From positions 558,001 to 622,000 of the forward strand of contig NZ_OY787469.1 of NCBI RefSeq assembly GCF_963678835.1: a stretch of DNA of 64,000 nucleotides. Direction: 5' to 3'. The DNA comes from an uncultured Desulfuromonas sp. Lineage in GTDB: Bacteria > Desulfobacterota > Desulfuromonadia > Desulfuromonadales > Desulfuromonadaceae. The translations under genes were made by a program, and so were the position numbers. This document shows positions 1 through 8,720 of the stretch, piece by piece (the stretch's first letter is position 1; each line of letters starts with the position of its first letter). A model generated the notes under the pieces. That model was given only the letters and a program-made list of their open reading frames with translations, was not told the origin of the DNA and did not search any database.

Positions 1-35
1 GATGAATCGCGAGCCAGAAGACCTGCCTGATCCAG
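1..35 (+). promoter_or_regulatory. 3' end of a cobalamin riboswitch (partial, cut by window start)
   Basis: Positions 12-27 read AGCCAGAAGACCTGCC, the conserved 3' box of cobalamin riboswitches; the rest of the aptamer lies outside the window. A Rho-independent terminator follows at 97-133 with no gene between, so this may be a transcription-attenuating riboswitch whose downstream gene now begins beyond a second riboswitch. Only the terminal box is seen, so the call rests on one motif plus the neighbouring complete riboswitch. Confidence 0.6.
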
Positions 36-96
36 ACACTCGAAAAAGCCCGAGGGTAAAGGGCGAGTGATGATACGAACCGACTTTGAATACGGA

Positions 97-133
97 AAGT
101 CCGTTTGCGCTTTGGCGCAAGCGGACTTTTTTT
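97..133 (+). terminator. Rho-independent terminator after the first riboswitch
   Basis: A 14-bp stem (97-110 with 115-128, one G-T pair) closes on a TTTG loop and runs into seven T residues. It could be the expression platform of the upstream cobalamin riboswitch or the end of an upstream transcript. Confidence 0.8.
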
Positions 134-134
134 A

Positions 135-354
135 TGGCTGTTTGTTGACTCCCGACGCCGTGAGGTTCGGTGCGGGAGACTGGTTTAGGCAATTTCGTAG
201 CAAAACCGGGACTGTCCCCGCACGGGGGCTGTCCCAGGCTTTTGCGGTGCAAACCACCACCGTTCCATGGCCCGTAAACATCTGGGACAGCCCCAGATGG
301 GGCTTGGGACAGTCCCGAGTTTACTACGGAATTGCTTAAACAAACAGCCCAACA
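135..354. repeat. Long imperfect palindrome (REP/MITE-like element)
   Basis: Arms 184-218 and 306-340 are near-perfect inverted copies containing GGGACTGTCCC; further out, GGCTGTTTGTT (136-146) mirrors AACAAACAGCC (339-349). Inside each arm lies a second inverted block, CTGTCCCA (229-236) against TGGGACAG (283-290). The middle holds no gene. GGGACAGTCCC-type palindromes are typical of REP sequences mobilised by TnpA-REP (IS200-like) transposases; none is visible here. The element sits between two cobalamin riboswitches. Confidence 0.7.
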
Positions 355-361
355 CAATGCA

Positions 362-535
362 ACAGATGTTGCAATCGCATGGCCCGGTCAAGGGAAGAGG
401 AGTGCAAATCTCCCGCTGTCCCGCAGCCGTAACAGGGAACGAACGCCCGAACAACCACTGTCGTGGAGCCAACCACGATGGGAAGGCGGGTCAGTAGGTC
501 GCCCTGGAGCCGGAAGACCTGTCCGGGCCGATTTT
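362..535 (+). promoter_or_regulatory. Cobalamin riboswitch ahead of the btuB-cobN gene run
   Basis: The B12-box architecture is visible in order: AAGGGAA near 391, a GTGCAAATCTCCCGCTGTCC segment (402-421), CAGCCGTAACAGG (424-436), then GGGAAGGCGGG (480-490) and the closing box GGAGCCGGAAGACCTG (506-521). It ends about 25 bases before the receptor start codon at 560, with the ribosome site GGAGG (546-550) just downstream, so repression by adenosyl- or methylcobalamin at translation or transcription is expected. The boundaries are approximate. Confidence 0.92.
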
Positions 536-559
536 TATTCCCGAAGGAGGAAAGAAGAC

Positions 560-2497
560 ATGAAGAAAAGAGGATTGCTGGCCCTGTATGGTGTCGTGCT
601 TACCGGGCTGATGTGTTTGCCGCTGACGGCGGCGGCGGAGCAGAGTGTGGCGATGGACGACGTGGTGGTCACCGCGACCCGGACCGCAAGCGCCACGACG
701 GGCGGAACGTCGGTTTCGGTGATTACGGCGCAGGAGATTGCGGCGAAACAACTGACTACGGTCGAGGAGGTGCTGAAGACCACGCCGGGCATCGATGTTG
801 TGGCCAACGGTGGTCTGGGAACCCAGTCATCGGTGTTCATTCGCGGCGCGGATTCGAAAAACACCCTGATTCTGGTCGACGGGGTGATGTTTAATGACCC
901 CTCCGGTTCCAATCGCGGTGCCGATCTCGCCCATTTGACCACGGACAATATTGAGCGGATCGAAATCGTCCGCGGCCCCATGAGCGTGCTCTACGGCAGT
1001 AATGCCACCGCCGGTGTCATCAACATTATCACCAAGCGCGGCAGCGGTACGCCGCACGCCGCCCTCAGCGCGGAAGCCGGGTCTTACGGCACTTGGAAAT
1101 TGTCCGGCAACGGCTCCGGCGCCGTCGGCAAGGCCCATTACAGCCTCGGCGTCTCGCGGCTGGAGTCGGACGGCTTCTCCATTGCCGACGATGACAACAG
1201 CCATATTCCCCATGACGGCAATACCTCCGAAGATGACGGCTATGAAAACACCACGGTTTCGGGAAAATTCGGTGTGGAGATCAGCGAGGATTTTGAAATT
1301 GTCGCCACCTTGCGCTATCTCGATGCCGAGGTGGACCTTGACGCCTGGGGCCCCGGCTATACCGGCGACCGCTTCGGCGGCTGGCCGGACTATGCCCCCC
1401 AGCCCAACGGCAAAACAGACTACCATAATGAAACCGAGGAATATCTCGGCCGTCTGGATATCAAAAACCGCTTTTTCAACGACGCCCTCACCTCGGACCT
1501 CTACGTGCAAGGCTCCCGCCACGAACGCGACGGTTATGACAATGACGGCGCGCAATCTTATGATTACGTCGGCGAATCCCGGGAAATCGGCTGGCAGGGC
1601 AGTTACCGGGTCAATGCCGCCAACACCCTGACGGTGGGCGGGGCGCTGTTTCGCGAGGAGATGGAAAGCGATTCGTCCGGCATCTCCAAAAAGGACGCCG
1701 ACACCACGAGTTTCTGGGCCCAAGAGCAGCTGCGTCTCGGCAGCTCGTTTGAGCTGGTGGCCGGGGTGCGTTATGACGACCATGATCGTTTCGGCGACAA
1801 AACCACCTATCGCCTGGCACCGTCCTATGTCACTGATTTCGGTCTGGTGCTCAAAGCCAGCTACGGCACCGGCTTTCGCGCCCCTTCGTTGTATGAGCTG
1901 TACTCTTCCTACGGCAGCGAAGACCTGGATGCCGAAGAGAGCGAAGGCTGGGATGTCGGCTTCGAGCAGGAATTCGCTTCCGCCAACCTGCTGGTGGGCG
2001 TGACCTACTTTGAGCAGACCTTTGAGGACCGCATCGATTTCGACATGGCCACCTGGCACTACAGCCAACTGCCCGGCGACACCGAAACGCGCGGGGTGGA
2101 AACCTTTGTCCAGTGGCGTCCCGTTGATGCGGTTCTGCTGCGGCTCAACTACACCTATAACGATACTCAGGACCCCGACGGTGCACGTCTGACCCGGCGG
2201 GCACTCAACAAGGTCAACCTGACGGCGTCCTACACCCAGGGGCCGTTCGGGGTGAATCTCGACTGCCGCTGGGTCGGTGAGCGGGATGCCATCTCTTCGG
2301 CCGCCGACGAAAACGGCAACAGCGTCAGTACGCTGGACGCCTATACGGTCGTCAACCTGGCCGCACGCTACGACATCACGGAAAATCTGTGCCTGTTCGG
2401 TCGCGTCGACAACCTGTTTGACGAATTCTACGAAGAAGCCTGGAGCTATGCCACGCCCGGTCTTTCCGGTTATGCCGGGGTCAAGGTGACCTTCTAA
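560..2497 (+). CDS. btuB: TonB-dependent outer-membrane receptor, BtuB-like
   Basis: This 645-residue protein should be an outer-membrane beta-barrel importing cobalamin or related corrinoids with energy from TonB-ExbB. The start at 560 is chosen because GAAGGAGG precedes it and a signal peptide (about residues 1-24, ending TAAAEQ) follows; the open frame extends upstream through the riboswitch but that part is RNA. A TonB box-like DDVVVTATRT comes right after the signal, then a plug domain (about 35-150, with VFIRGADSKNTLILVDG), and the barrel ends in the aromatic terminus KVTF. The cobalamin riboswitch upstream and the corrinoid genes downstream support B12 as substrate. Another corrinoid or cobalt chelate cannot be excluded. 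Confidence 0.88.
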   Translation: MKKRGLLALYGVVLTGLMCLPLTAAAEQSVAMDDVVVTATRTASATTGGTSVSVITAQEIAAKQLTTVEEVLKTTPGIDVVANGGLGTQSSVFIRGADSKNTLILVDGVMFNDPSGSNRGADLAHLTTDNIERIEIVRGPMSVLYGSNATAGVINIITKRGSGTPHAALSAEAGSYGTWKLSGNGSGAVGKAHYSLGVSRLESDGFSIADDDNSHIPHDGNTSEDDGYENTTVSGKFGVEISEDFEIVATLRYLDAEVDLDAWGPGYTGDRFGGWPDYAPQPNGKTDYHNETEEYLGRLDIKNRFFNDALTSDLYVQGSRHERDGYDNDGAQSYDYVGESREIGWQGSYRVNAANTLTVGGALFREEMESDSSGISKKDADTTSFWAQEQLRLGSSFELVAGVRYDDHDRFGDKTTYRLAPSYVTDFGLVLKASYGTGFRAPSLYELYSSYGSEDLDAEESEGWDVGFEQEFASANLLVGVTYFEQTFEDRIDFDMATWHYSQLPGDTETRGVETFVQWRPVDAVLLRLNYTYNDTQDPDGARLTRRALNKVNLTASYTQGPFGVNLDCRWVGERDAISSAADENGNSVSTLDAYTVVNLAARYDITENLCLFGRVDNLFDEFYEEAWSYATPGLSGYAGVKVTF

Positions 2498-2516
2498 CAG
2501 GCTGTGCACAGCAGGC

Positions 2517-2547
2517 GCGGCCCCGGACCGTCGCGGTCCGGGGCCGC
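2517..2547 (+). other. Strong GC hairpin between btuB and the BtuF-CbiZ gene
   Basis: A perfect 14-bp stem (2517-2530 with 2534-2547) with a TCG loop sits 20 bases after the btuB stop. There is no T run, so it is more likely an mRNA-stabilising or processing hairpin that sets expression of the abundant receptor apart from the downstream genes than a full terminator. Confidence 0.55.
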
Positions 2548-2570
2548 GGTTGTTGAGGGAGTACCCGCTG

Positions 2571-4577
2571 ATGACGAACAAACACGTTTTACCGACACTT
2601 CTGCTCACGGCGCTGTTGCTGTTATCTGCCGCGCCCGGCCATGCCGCCTCGGTGTGGACCGATGCTTTCGGCCGTGACATTACGTTTTCCCAGGCGCCGC
2701 AACGGGTGGTGTCGTTGGTGCCGACGGTGACGGAAATGCTGCTGCGCCTTGGTGTTGATGAACCGCTGCTGGCCGTAACCTATCACAGCCACATGCCGCC
2801 CGAAGTTGCCGGCAAGTCGCGCATCGGCGGTTTTTTTGCGCCGGACCTGGCGCGGGTCGCCGCCCTCGAACCGCAGGTGGTGTTTTACTCAGCGATCCAG
2901 AAAGAGGTGCCGGACTACTTTGCCGACAGCGCAACCGTGCTGATCGAGGTGGATACCCGTTCCATTGACGGGGCGTTTGCGAGTCTGCTCAAACTCGGTG
3001 AGCTGTTCAACTGCCGCGACCGTGCTGAGCAACTGCTCGCGATGAACCGTGACCAGTTGCAGCTGATCGCCGCGAAAGTGGCGAAAATTCCCTTGGAACG
3101 GCGCAAAAAAGTGATGCGATTGATGGGGCGGGACCGGATCATGACGCCGGGAGCCGATTCCTTCCAGAATGAGCTGATCCGCGCCGCCGGCGGCATTCCG
3201 CCGGATTTTACCGCCCAAGGTGCCATTGTCCCGGTTTCACTGGAGCAGTGGCGTCACTTCAACCCGCAAGTGATCTATGGCTGCGGTGACGACAACAGCG
3301 CTGTGGCGCCGATTCTTGCCGAGGACGGTTGGCGGGATGTCACTGCGGTTCGGGACGGCAATATCTTCCATTATGCCTGTGACCTGACCTGTCGGGCCGG
3401 GACCAATATCGGCTATTTTGTTGCGTGGCTGGCCGCTGATATCTATCAGGACGAATTTTCTCAGCCGGAAAATGTGGTCGAGCCGGACGCGATTGTCACC
3501 GAGCGCCGCCTGGACGTGCCGTTGACGTATGTCAAACAGGCCCGCGTGGTTCATAGTCGCATCGATGATTTTGTTCATAAGACCCTGCGTGTCGATTTGA
3601 AACAGCCGATGACGGTGGTATCGACACTCGAAGGGCAGCGGCAGGGGATTTCGGTGGTCGGCAACAGTTACTCCCCTCCGCCAACCTGGAGAATGCTGCA
3701 CCATAAAGGGCTGGCCGCCGGGCGGGCGGAGGTTCTCCGTTCTCTGGGCCTGGCACAAGAGGAGAGCAGTCTGCTGTTTACCGGGGCCGATATGGACAAC
3801 CTGGCCATCGTCCAGACCCGTTATCGGCAGATGGAGGTGTTTGCCCTGGTGACCGCCGGTGTTCGAAGCAACGCGGTGCGCATGTCGCAAGACGTTGGCG
3901 CATTTTATGAGCCGGGGACCATCAACATGCTGCTGCTCAGTAATGTGCGTTTATCCCCCCGCGCCATGACCCGGGCGATCATTTCCGCAACCGAAGCTAA
4001 AACCGCCGCGTTGCAAGACCTTGATATTCGCAGCGCCTATTCCGGCGACCGGCACCAGGCGACCGGGACGGGAACCGATAATATCATTGTTGTCGAGGGC
4101 GAAGGCGTTGCCGTTGATAATGCCGGTGGCCACTCCAAATTGGGAGAGCTTATCGGCAAGGCGGTTTATCAAGGGGTCAGGGAGGCGGTGTATCGGCAGA
4201 ACGGGATCGTGGGTGAGCGGAATATTTTTGCGCGACTCAAGGATCGCGGCTATTCCGTGCGCGGTCTGGTTGATGCCCGGTCTTTTCGCGACCAGAAGCA
4301 GTTCAGTTGGGTGATCGCCGAGCTGGAATCGCTGCTGCTCAACGAACGGTACGCCGGGTTTGTTGCTTCGGCCCTGGCCCTCAGTGATCAGTACGAGAGC
4401 GGTCTGGTGACCGATCTTGATGCCTTCGACAGTTGGTGCGCCCAGCTTGCCGGTGACATTGCCGCCAAAGACCAGGTCGATATCTCGGCAGGGTACACGA
4501 GCGACAGCCTGCCGCCGGTGATCAGGCACGCGTTTGACGCGATTTTGAGCGGTCTGATGGCGCGGGAGTCCCTGTAA
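2571..4577 (+). CDS. Periplasmic BtuF-like binding protein fused to adenosylcobinamide amidohydrolase (CbiZ)
   Basis: The protein has 668 residues. ATG 2571 is preferred over the TTG at 2550 because a clean signal peptide (residues 1-26, ending GHAAS) follows. Residues about 30-310 are a class III substrate-binding fold of the BtuF/FepB type (RVVSLVPTVTEMLLRLGV; RVAALEPQVVFY). Residues about 335-530 match CbiZ, which cuts the aminopropanol amide of adenosylcobinamide to give adenosylcobyric acid: NSYSPPPTWR, TAGVRSNAV, GTGTDNIIVVEGEG, GGHSKLGELIG. About 140 C-terminal residues are unassigned. CbiZ is normally cytoplasmic, so a secreted fusion would put corrinoid capture and remodelling in the periplasm. 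No BtuCD permease or ATPase lies next to it. The stop overlaps the next start by one base. Confidence 0.82.
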   Translation: MTNKHVLPTLLLTALLLLSAAPGHAASVWTDAFGRDITFSQAPQRVVSLVPTVTEMLLRLGVDEPLLAVTYHSHMPPEVAGKSRIGGFFAPDLARVAALEPQVVFYSAIQKEVPDYFADSATVLIEVDTRSIDGAFASLLKLGELFNCRDRAEQLLAMNRDQLQLIAAKVAKIPLERRKKVMRLMGRDRIMTPGADSFQNELIRAAGGIPPDFTAQGAIVPVSLEQWRHFNPQVIYGCGDDNSAVAPILAEDGWRDVTAVRDGNIFHYACDLTCRAGTNIGYFVAWLAADIYQDEFSQPENVVEPDAIVTERRLDVPLTYVKQARVVHSRIDDFVHKTLRVDLKQPMTVVSTLEGQRQGISVVGNSYSPPPTWRMLHHKGLAAGRAEVLRSLGLAQEESSLLFTGADMDNLAIVQTRYRQMEVFALVTAGVRSNAVRMSQDVGAFYEPGTINMLLLSNVRLSPRAMTRAIISATEAKTAALQDLDIRSAYSGDRHQATGTGTDNIIVVEGEGVAVDNAGGHSKLGELIGKAVYQGVREAVYRQNGIVGERNIFARLKDRGYSVRGLVDARSFRDQKQFSWVIAELESLLLNERYAGFVASALALSDQYESGLVTDLDAFDSWCAQLAGDIAAKDQVDISAGYTSDSLPPVIRHAFDAILSGLMARESL

Positions 4578-7500
4578 TGCGGGTGGTTCTTTTTCTGTTC
4601 CTGCTGCTGAGCGCCGCGTCGGCACATGCGGGAAAACTTGCTCTGCTGGTGATTGACGGCGACAGCACGGTGGCCTATCAGGGCGTTGCCGACCTTGATC
4701 TCGCCGGCGCCCACCAGGTGCGCTCCCTGACCCTGCCGGAACTGACGCAGCAGCCGGATGCCGCTGCTTTTGTGGCGGCGGCCGATGTGGTGCTTGTGGA
4801 TGTCATGAGCCCGGAGCTGAGCGCTTACATGGTGGACCACGACCTGATCAAAGGGAAGACGGTCTACGCGCTGCGTGGTTCTCGTGACGATGACCGTCTC
4901 AGGCAGCAGGGCTTTGTTTTTGACGAAGCGATCAGCGGATATTTCGCTGACCTGTCACGCCGGAATGTGACCGGCATGATCAAGCGGGCCTTGCACCAGA
5001 CCATTGACCCATCCGTCGATTATCCAGAACGGGTCAGCATTCCGGCAACCGCCATTCACCATCCCGACGCCGAACAGTTGTTCGACAGCGTTGCCGCCTA
5101 TAAACAGTGGTATGCCCAGCGCTACCCTGAGCGTGTGGATCGTTCCTGGGTGGCTCTGACCTTTTATATCACCACGCTGCGTGACGGACAGGTTGAGGCG
5201 GCCGATGCCCTGATCAAAAAACTCGAAGAGAGCGGTTTTAATCCGCTGCCGTGCTTTGGTCGTCCCGACCTGACGTTTCAGCGCTTTTTACATCGCAGCA
5301 ATGGTCGGGCGCCCGCGGATCTGTTGCTGAGTTTTACCCTCAAATTCTGGTCGGCGCTGAATGAGGAGGTTAAACAGGCGCTCAAGAGTCTTGACATCCC
5401 GGTGTTCAACCTGGTGCGCCTTTACAGCTCCGAGCTGGATGCATGGCGCGAAAGCCCGGTCGGGATCGCCCCTCTTGAGGTCTCGTGGGCCATCGCCAAC
5501 CCGGAAACGACCGGGGCCATCGAGCCTACGGTCATCAGTGCCAAGCGCAAAAAGATCCTCGAAGACGGCAATAAACCCCTCTACTACTACGATCTGGTTG
5601 ACGAAAATGTCGATCACCTGCTGTTGCGGATCAACGCCTGGTCGCACTTGCAGCGCACAGCCAATCACGACAAAAAAGTCGCGTTGCTTTATTACAACCA
5701 CAGCCAGGGTAAGCAGAATATCGGCGCCAGCTATCTGAATGTGTTCCGCAGTGTGGCGGCCATCATCGCGCGGATGAAAGCGGAAGGCTACCGGATCAGC
5801 GGTGACGGCACCCTCAGTGAAGAGAAGGTGCGCCGGATGATTCTGCGCAGCGGACGCAATATCGGCTCATGGGCTCCGGGAGAACTGGAGACCCTGCTGG
5901 CCGGCGGTGAGGTTGAGCTGCTACCGGTCGCCACCTACCGGCGCTGGTTTGACGCCCTTCCCGAGGCGTTTACCCGGCCGGTTGTGGAGCAGTGGGGAGA
6001 GCCGGAACAGAGCGACATCATGACCAGGGACGGCAATATTGTCCTTCCCATGGTGCGTCTCGACCATCTGGTGCTGTTGCCGGAGCCTTCGCGCGGCTGG
6101 AGCGACGACCCGATCAAGCTCTATCACGATCCGACCGTTTACCCGCACCATCAGTACATTGCCGCTTACCTGTGGTTGCAGCATCAGTTCAATGCCGATG
6201 CCATGATTCATCTGGGGACGCATGCGACCTACGAATGGTTGCCGGGAAAGCAGGCCGGACTGGCCGCTTCAGATCCTTCGGAGATCATGGTCGGCGATAT
6301 TCCCAATGTCTATCCCTACATCGTCGATGATGTCGGCGAGGGGATTCAGGCCAAACGGCGTGGGCGCGGGGTGATTATCGATCATCTGACACCGGCGCTA
6401 AAGGATGTTGACCTGCATGATGACTTGAGTGCGCTTCGTTATGTGCTGAGTCGCTATGAATTGAGTGCCGGTATCGGCGGAGCAACGGCTGCCGAATATC
6501 TGCATCAGATCGATACCCTGCTGAGACAAACGGGGATCGGCGAGGCGCTGGCCATCGACAAGATGACCGCGGCAGACGTCGAAAAAATCGATCATTATCT
6601 GCACGAGGTTGATGACGGCGTTATCCCTTTCGGCATGCATACCTTCGGCACGTCCTATTCGCAGGAGGGATTGGACAGTACTCTGGAGGTGATCTGTTCC
6701 GCCCATCCGGACCTCGACCGGCAGCAACTGAAAAAAAATCTGGCCACTTCGGCGCAACGGGAAATGGACCAACTGATCAAAGCCCTTGGCGGCGGCTATA
6801 TTTGCGCCGGAGAGGGCAATGATCCGCTGCGAAACCCCTATGCTCTGCCGACCGGGAAGAATTTCTACGGCTTTTCGGCCGCCCGCTTACCGAGCAAGGC
6901 CGCTTGGAAACTGGGGCGGAAGGCCGCGGACGATCTGATCGCGGAACAGCTTGCCGAAGATGGCGGTTACCCGCGCAAGGTGGCGGTTGTGCTGTGGGCG
7001 GTCGAGAGTCTTCGCAACGAAGGGGTCAACGAAAGCACCATTCTGGCCCTGCTTGGCATGGAGCCGATCTGGGACAGTAGTGGCCGGGTCACCGGCACCC
7101 GGCCTGTTCCGGGCAAACAACTGGGGAGGCCACGTATTGATGTCTTGGTCAATCCGTCCGGTTTGTATCGCGACCTGTTTCCTGAAAAACTCCTCTGGCT
7201 TGATGACGCCATTCAAAAGGCGGCCCTGCAAACCGACATCGAAAACATCCTTGCCGAGAACAATCGCAAGATCGAAGCCACCCTGCTTGAGCAGGGGCTC
7301 AGCCCTGAACAGGCTGCGGCGCAATCACGACTGCGGATATTTACCGAAAAGCCCGGCTCTTACGGCAACGGTGTTTCCGAACTCACCGGAGCATCCGGGT
7401 TCTGGGAGTCGGACCAGGAGATTGCCGGGGTGTTTCTCAACCGCAGCAGTTATGCCATCGGCAACGGCCAATGGGGCGTCCCTTCCCGACAGGTGTTGAC

Positions 7501-8488
7501 GGAAAATCTCAAAGAGGTGGATACCGCGGTCCATTCGATCTCCTCGAACATCTACGCGACCATGGATAACGATGACATGTTCCAGTATTTGGGTGGGCTG
7601 TCCCTTGCGGTACGCACGGTTCGCGGCCAGGCACCCAAAAGCCGGGTCACCCTGCAAAAAATGCCCGGTCAGGTTGAGGTGGCACCGTTAAAGCGGGTGA
7701 TCAGTCAGGAACTGCAACAGCGTTATCTGAATCCCCAGTGGATTGAAGGGATGACGCAGGAGAACTACGCCGGTGCCCATGAAATGGCCAAGTTTGTCGA
7801 ATACCTGTGGGGCTGGCAGGTGACGACGCCGGATGCGGTGTCTCAGGCCTACTGGAATCAGGTCAAAGAGGTCTATGTTGACGACAAATACCGCCAGGGG
7901 TTGAAGGATTTTTTTGCCGCCCACAATCCCTGGGCCTATCAGTCGATGACGGCGCGCATGCTCGAAGCCGTGCGCAAGGGCTACTGGCAGCCGACCGAGC
8001 AGGTCCAACAGCAGTTGGCCCGAGAATATATCGACAATGTTCTACGCCAGGGGGTGGCCTGCTGCGACCACACCTGCAACAACCCGGCTCTCAATCAGAT
8101 GGTGATCAACATTGCCTCGCTGCCGGGGGTGATGGATCCGCGGTTGGTGGAGCAGTTCAAGATCGCCATTGAAAAAATGGCGCAAAGCTCACTGGATCAA
8201 CAACTGGAGCAGCGTCGGCAGCTGCAACGTAAATTGCAGTCTGGATTTGAAGCGCGCAAGACAACGCAGGCTAATGAGCAACAGGCCCAGCAGGAAAAAA
8301 CACAGGCGGCGAAGTCGGAGGGCCGGGAAGAGCAGCAGGTCACCGGCTACAAAATGGACAAGGTCAGCCGTGAGGACGAAACCACCGAGCTGAGTTCCTC
8401 GGGCATTCAGTGGCTGGCGGCGTTCAGTGTCATGGTGGTGGTGGCAGTGGTCGCTGCCGCGATCTGGTGGCGTCGCCGCCAGTATTAG
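4577..8488 (+). CDS. CobN-like cobaltochelatase family protein, exported and membrane-anchored
   Basis: This 1303-residue protein belongs to the CobN/BchH/ChlH large chelatase-subunit family. The signature is HLGTHATYEWLPGK (residues 545-558), followed by a YPYIVDDVGEGIQAKRR block; classical CobN has HGN-EWLPGK, so the GN pair is changed to AT. Unlike cytoplasmic CobN it begins with a signal peptide (about 1-19, ending AHAG) and ends with a Gln/Glu-rich, probably coiled region (about 1210-1265), one membrane helix (about 1278-1296) and RRRQY. The expected topology is a periplasmic body held in the inner membrane. No CobS/CobT or BchI/BchD ATPase genes are adjacent; DUF2162, ExbB and DUF2149 genes are instead. 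Metal insertion into, or removal from, tetrapyrroles during uptake is inference. The start overlaps the preceding stop (TAATG). Confidence 0.85.
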   Translation: MRVVLFLFLLLSAASAHAGKLALLVIDGDSTVAYQGVADLDLAGAHQVRSLTLPELTQQPDAAAFVAAADVVLVDVMSPELSAYMVDHDLIKGKTVYALRGSRDDDRLRQQGFVFDEAISGYFADLSRRNVTGMIKRALHQTIDPSVDYPERVSIPATAIHHPDAEQLFDSVAAYKQWYAQRYPERVDRSWVALTFYITTLRDGQVEAADALIKKLEESGFNPLPCFGRPDLTFQRFLHRSNGRAPADLLLSFTLKFWSALNEEVKQALKSLDIPVFNLVRLYSSELDAWRESPVGIAPLEVSWAIANPETTGAIEPTVISAKRKKILEDGNKPLYYYDLVDENVDHLLLRINAWSHLQRTANHDKKVALLYYNHSQGKQNIGASYLNVFRSVAAIIARMKAEGYRISGDGTLSEEKVRRMILRSGRNIGSWAPGELETLLAGGEVELLPVATYRRWFDALPEAFTRPVVEQWGEPEQSDIMTRDGNIVLPMVRLDHLVLLPEPSRGWSDDPIKLYHDPTVYPHHQYIAAYLWLQHQFNADAMIHLGTHATYEWLPGKQAGLAASDPSEIMVGDIPNVYPYIVDDVGEGIQAKRRGRGVIIDHLTPALKDVDLHDDLSALRYVLSRYELSAGIGGATAAEYLHQIDTLLRQTGIGEALAIDKMTAADVEKIDHYLHEVDDGVIPFGMHTFGTSYSQEGLDSTLEVICSAHPDLDRQQLKKNLATSAQREMDQLIKALGGGYICAGEGNDPLRNPYALPTGKNFYGFSAARLPSKAAWKLGRKAADDLIAEQLAEDGGYPRKVAVVLWAVESLRNEGVNESTILALLGMEPIWDSSGRVTGTRPVPGKQLGRPRIDVLVNPSGLYRDLFPEKLLWLDDAIQKAALQTDIENILAENNRKIEATLLEQGLSPEQAAAQSRLRIFTEKPGSYGNGVSELTGASGFWESDQEIAGVFLNRSSYAIGNGQWGVPSRQVLTENLKEVDTAVHSISSNIYATMDNDDMFQYLGGLSLAVRTVRGQAPKSRVTLQKMPGQVEVAPLKRVISQELQQRYLNPQWIEGMTQENYAGAHEMAKFVEYLWGWQVTTPDAVSQAYWNQVKEVYVDDKYRQGLKDFFAAHNPWAYQSMTARMLEAVRKGYWQPTEQVQQQLAREYIDNVLRQGVACCDHTCNNPALNQMVINIASLPGVMDPRLVEQFKIAIEKMAQSSLDQQLEQRRQLQRKLQSGFEARKTTQANEQQAQQEKTQAAKSEGREEQQVTGYKMDKVSREDETTELSSSGIQWLAAFSVMVVVAVVAAAIWWRRRQY

Positions 8489-8498
8489 TACCTGAGAA

Positions 8499-8620
8499 CA
8501 GTCAATGTTGTCATCGTAGAGCCACCTGTAGGAGCGAATTTATTCGCGAATTGTTCTGGGAGTGATCCTTTTCATGATGGAAATTCGCGGCTGAAGCCGC
8601 TCCGACAAGATCCAATTTCC
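8499..8620. repeat. Dispersed REP-like repeat, copy 1
   Basis: The core CCTGTAGGAGCGAATTTATT (8525-8544) and GGCTGAAGCCGCTCC (8589-8603) recur at 19261-19340, and flanking similarity extends the match to about 120 bases. Each copy holds a small hairpin (GCGGCTGAAGCCGC) and the pair GGAGCG/CGCTCC, so the unit can fold on itself. It lies in the gap between the cobN-like and DUF2162 genes without breaking either. Confidence 0.8.
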
Positions 8621-8712
8621 GTCTTGCTTACAAAATCAGATGCTTGAAAACCTGCCCGTGATTCTGGTCGCCTTTTCTGGGCTCCACAGGTTGTTTTCAA
8701 TGGCCTGTCAAG
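8614..8712. repeat. Second dispersed repeat family, copy A
   Basis: The stretch containing CGTCTTGCTTACAAAATCA (8620-8638), CTTGAAAACCTG, TGGTCGCC and GGCCTGTCAAGG aligns with 35955-36058 at roughly 75% by eye, with small gaps. It abuts the REP-like copy to its left, and its right end merges into the ribosome site of the DUF2162 gene. Confidence 0.65.
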
Positions 8713-8720
8713 GAGGTCGC

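Noticed and set aside
332-559. N-terminal 76-codon extension of btuB
   Set aside because: The sequence is the cobalamin riboswitch and part of a palindrome; the signal peptide and ribosome site place the start at 560.
827-2680. 617-residue minus-strand open frame opposite btuB
   Set aside because: It is the antisense of the receptor gene, created by high GC and codon bias; its residues (Ala/Gly/Val-rich, no domain) and lack of ribosome site argue against coding.
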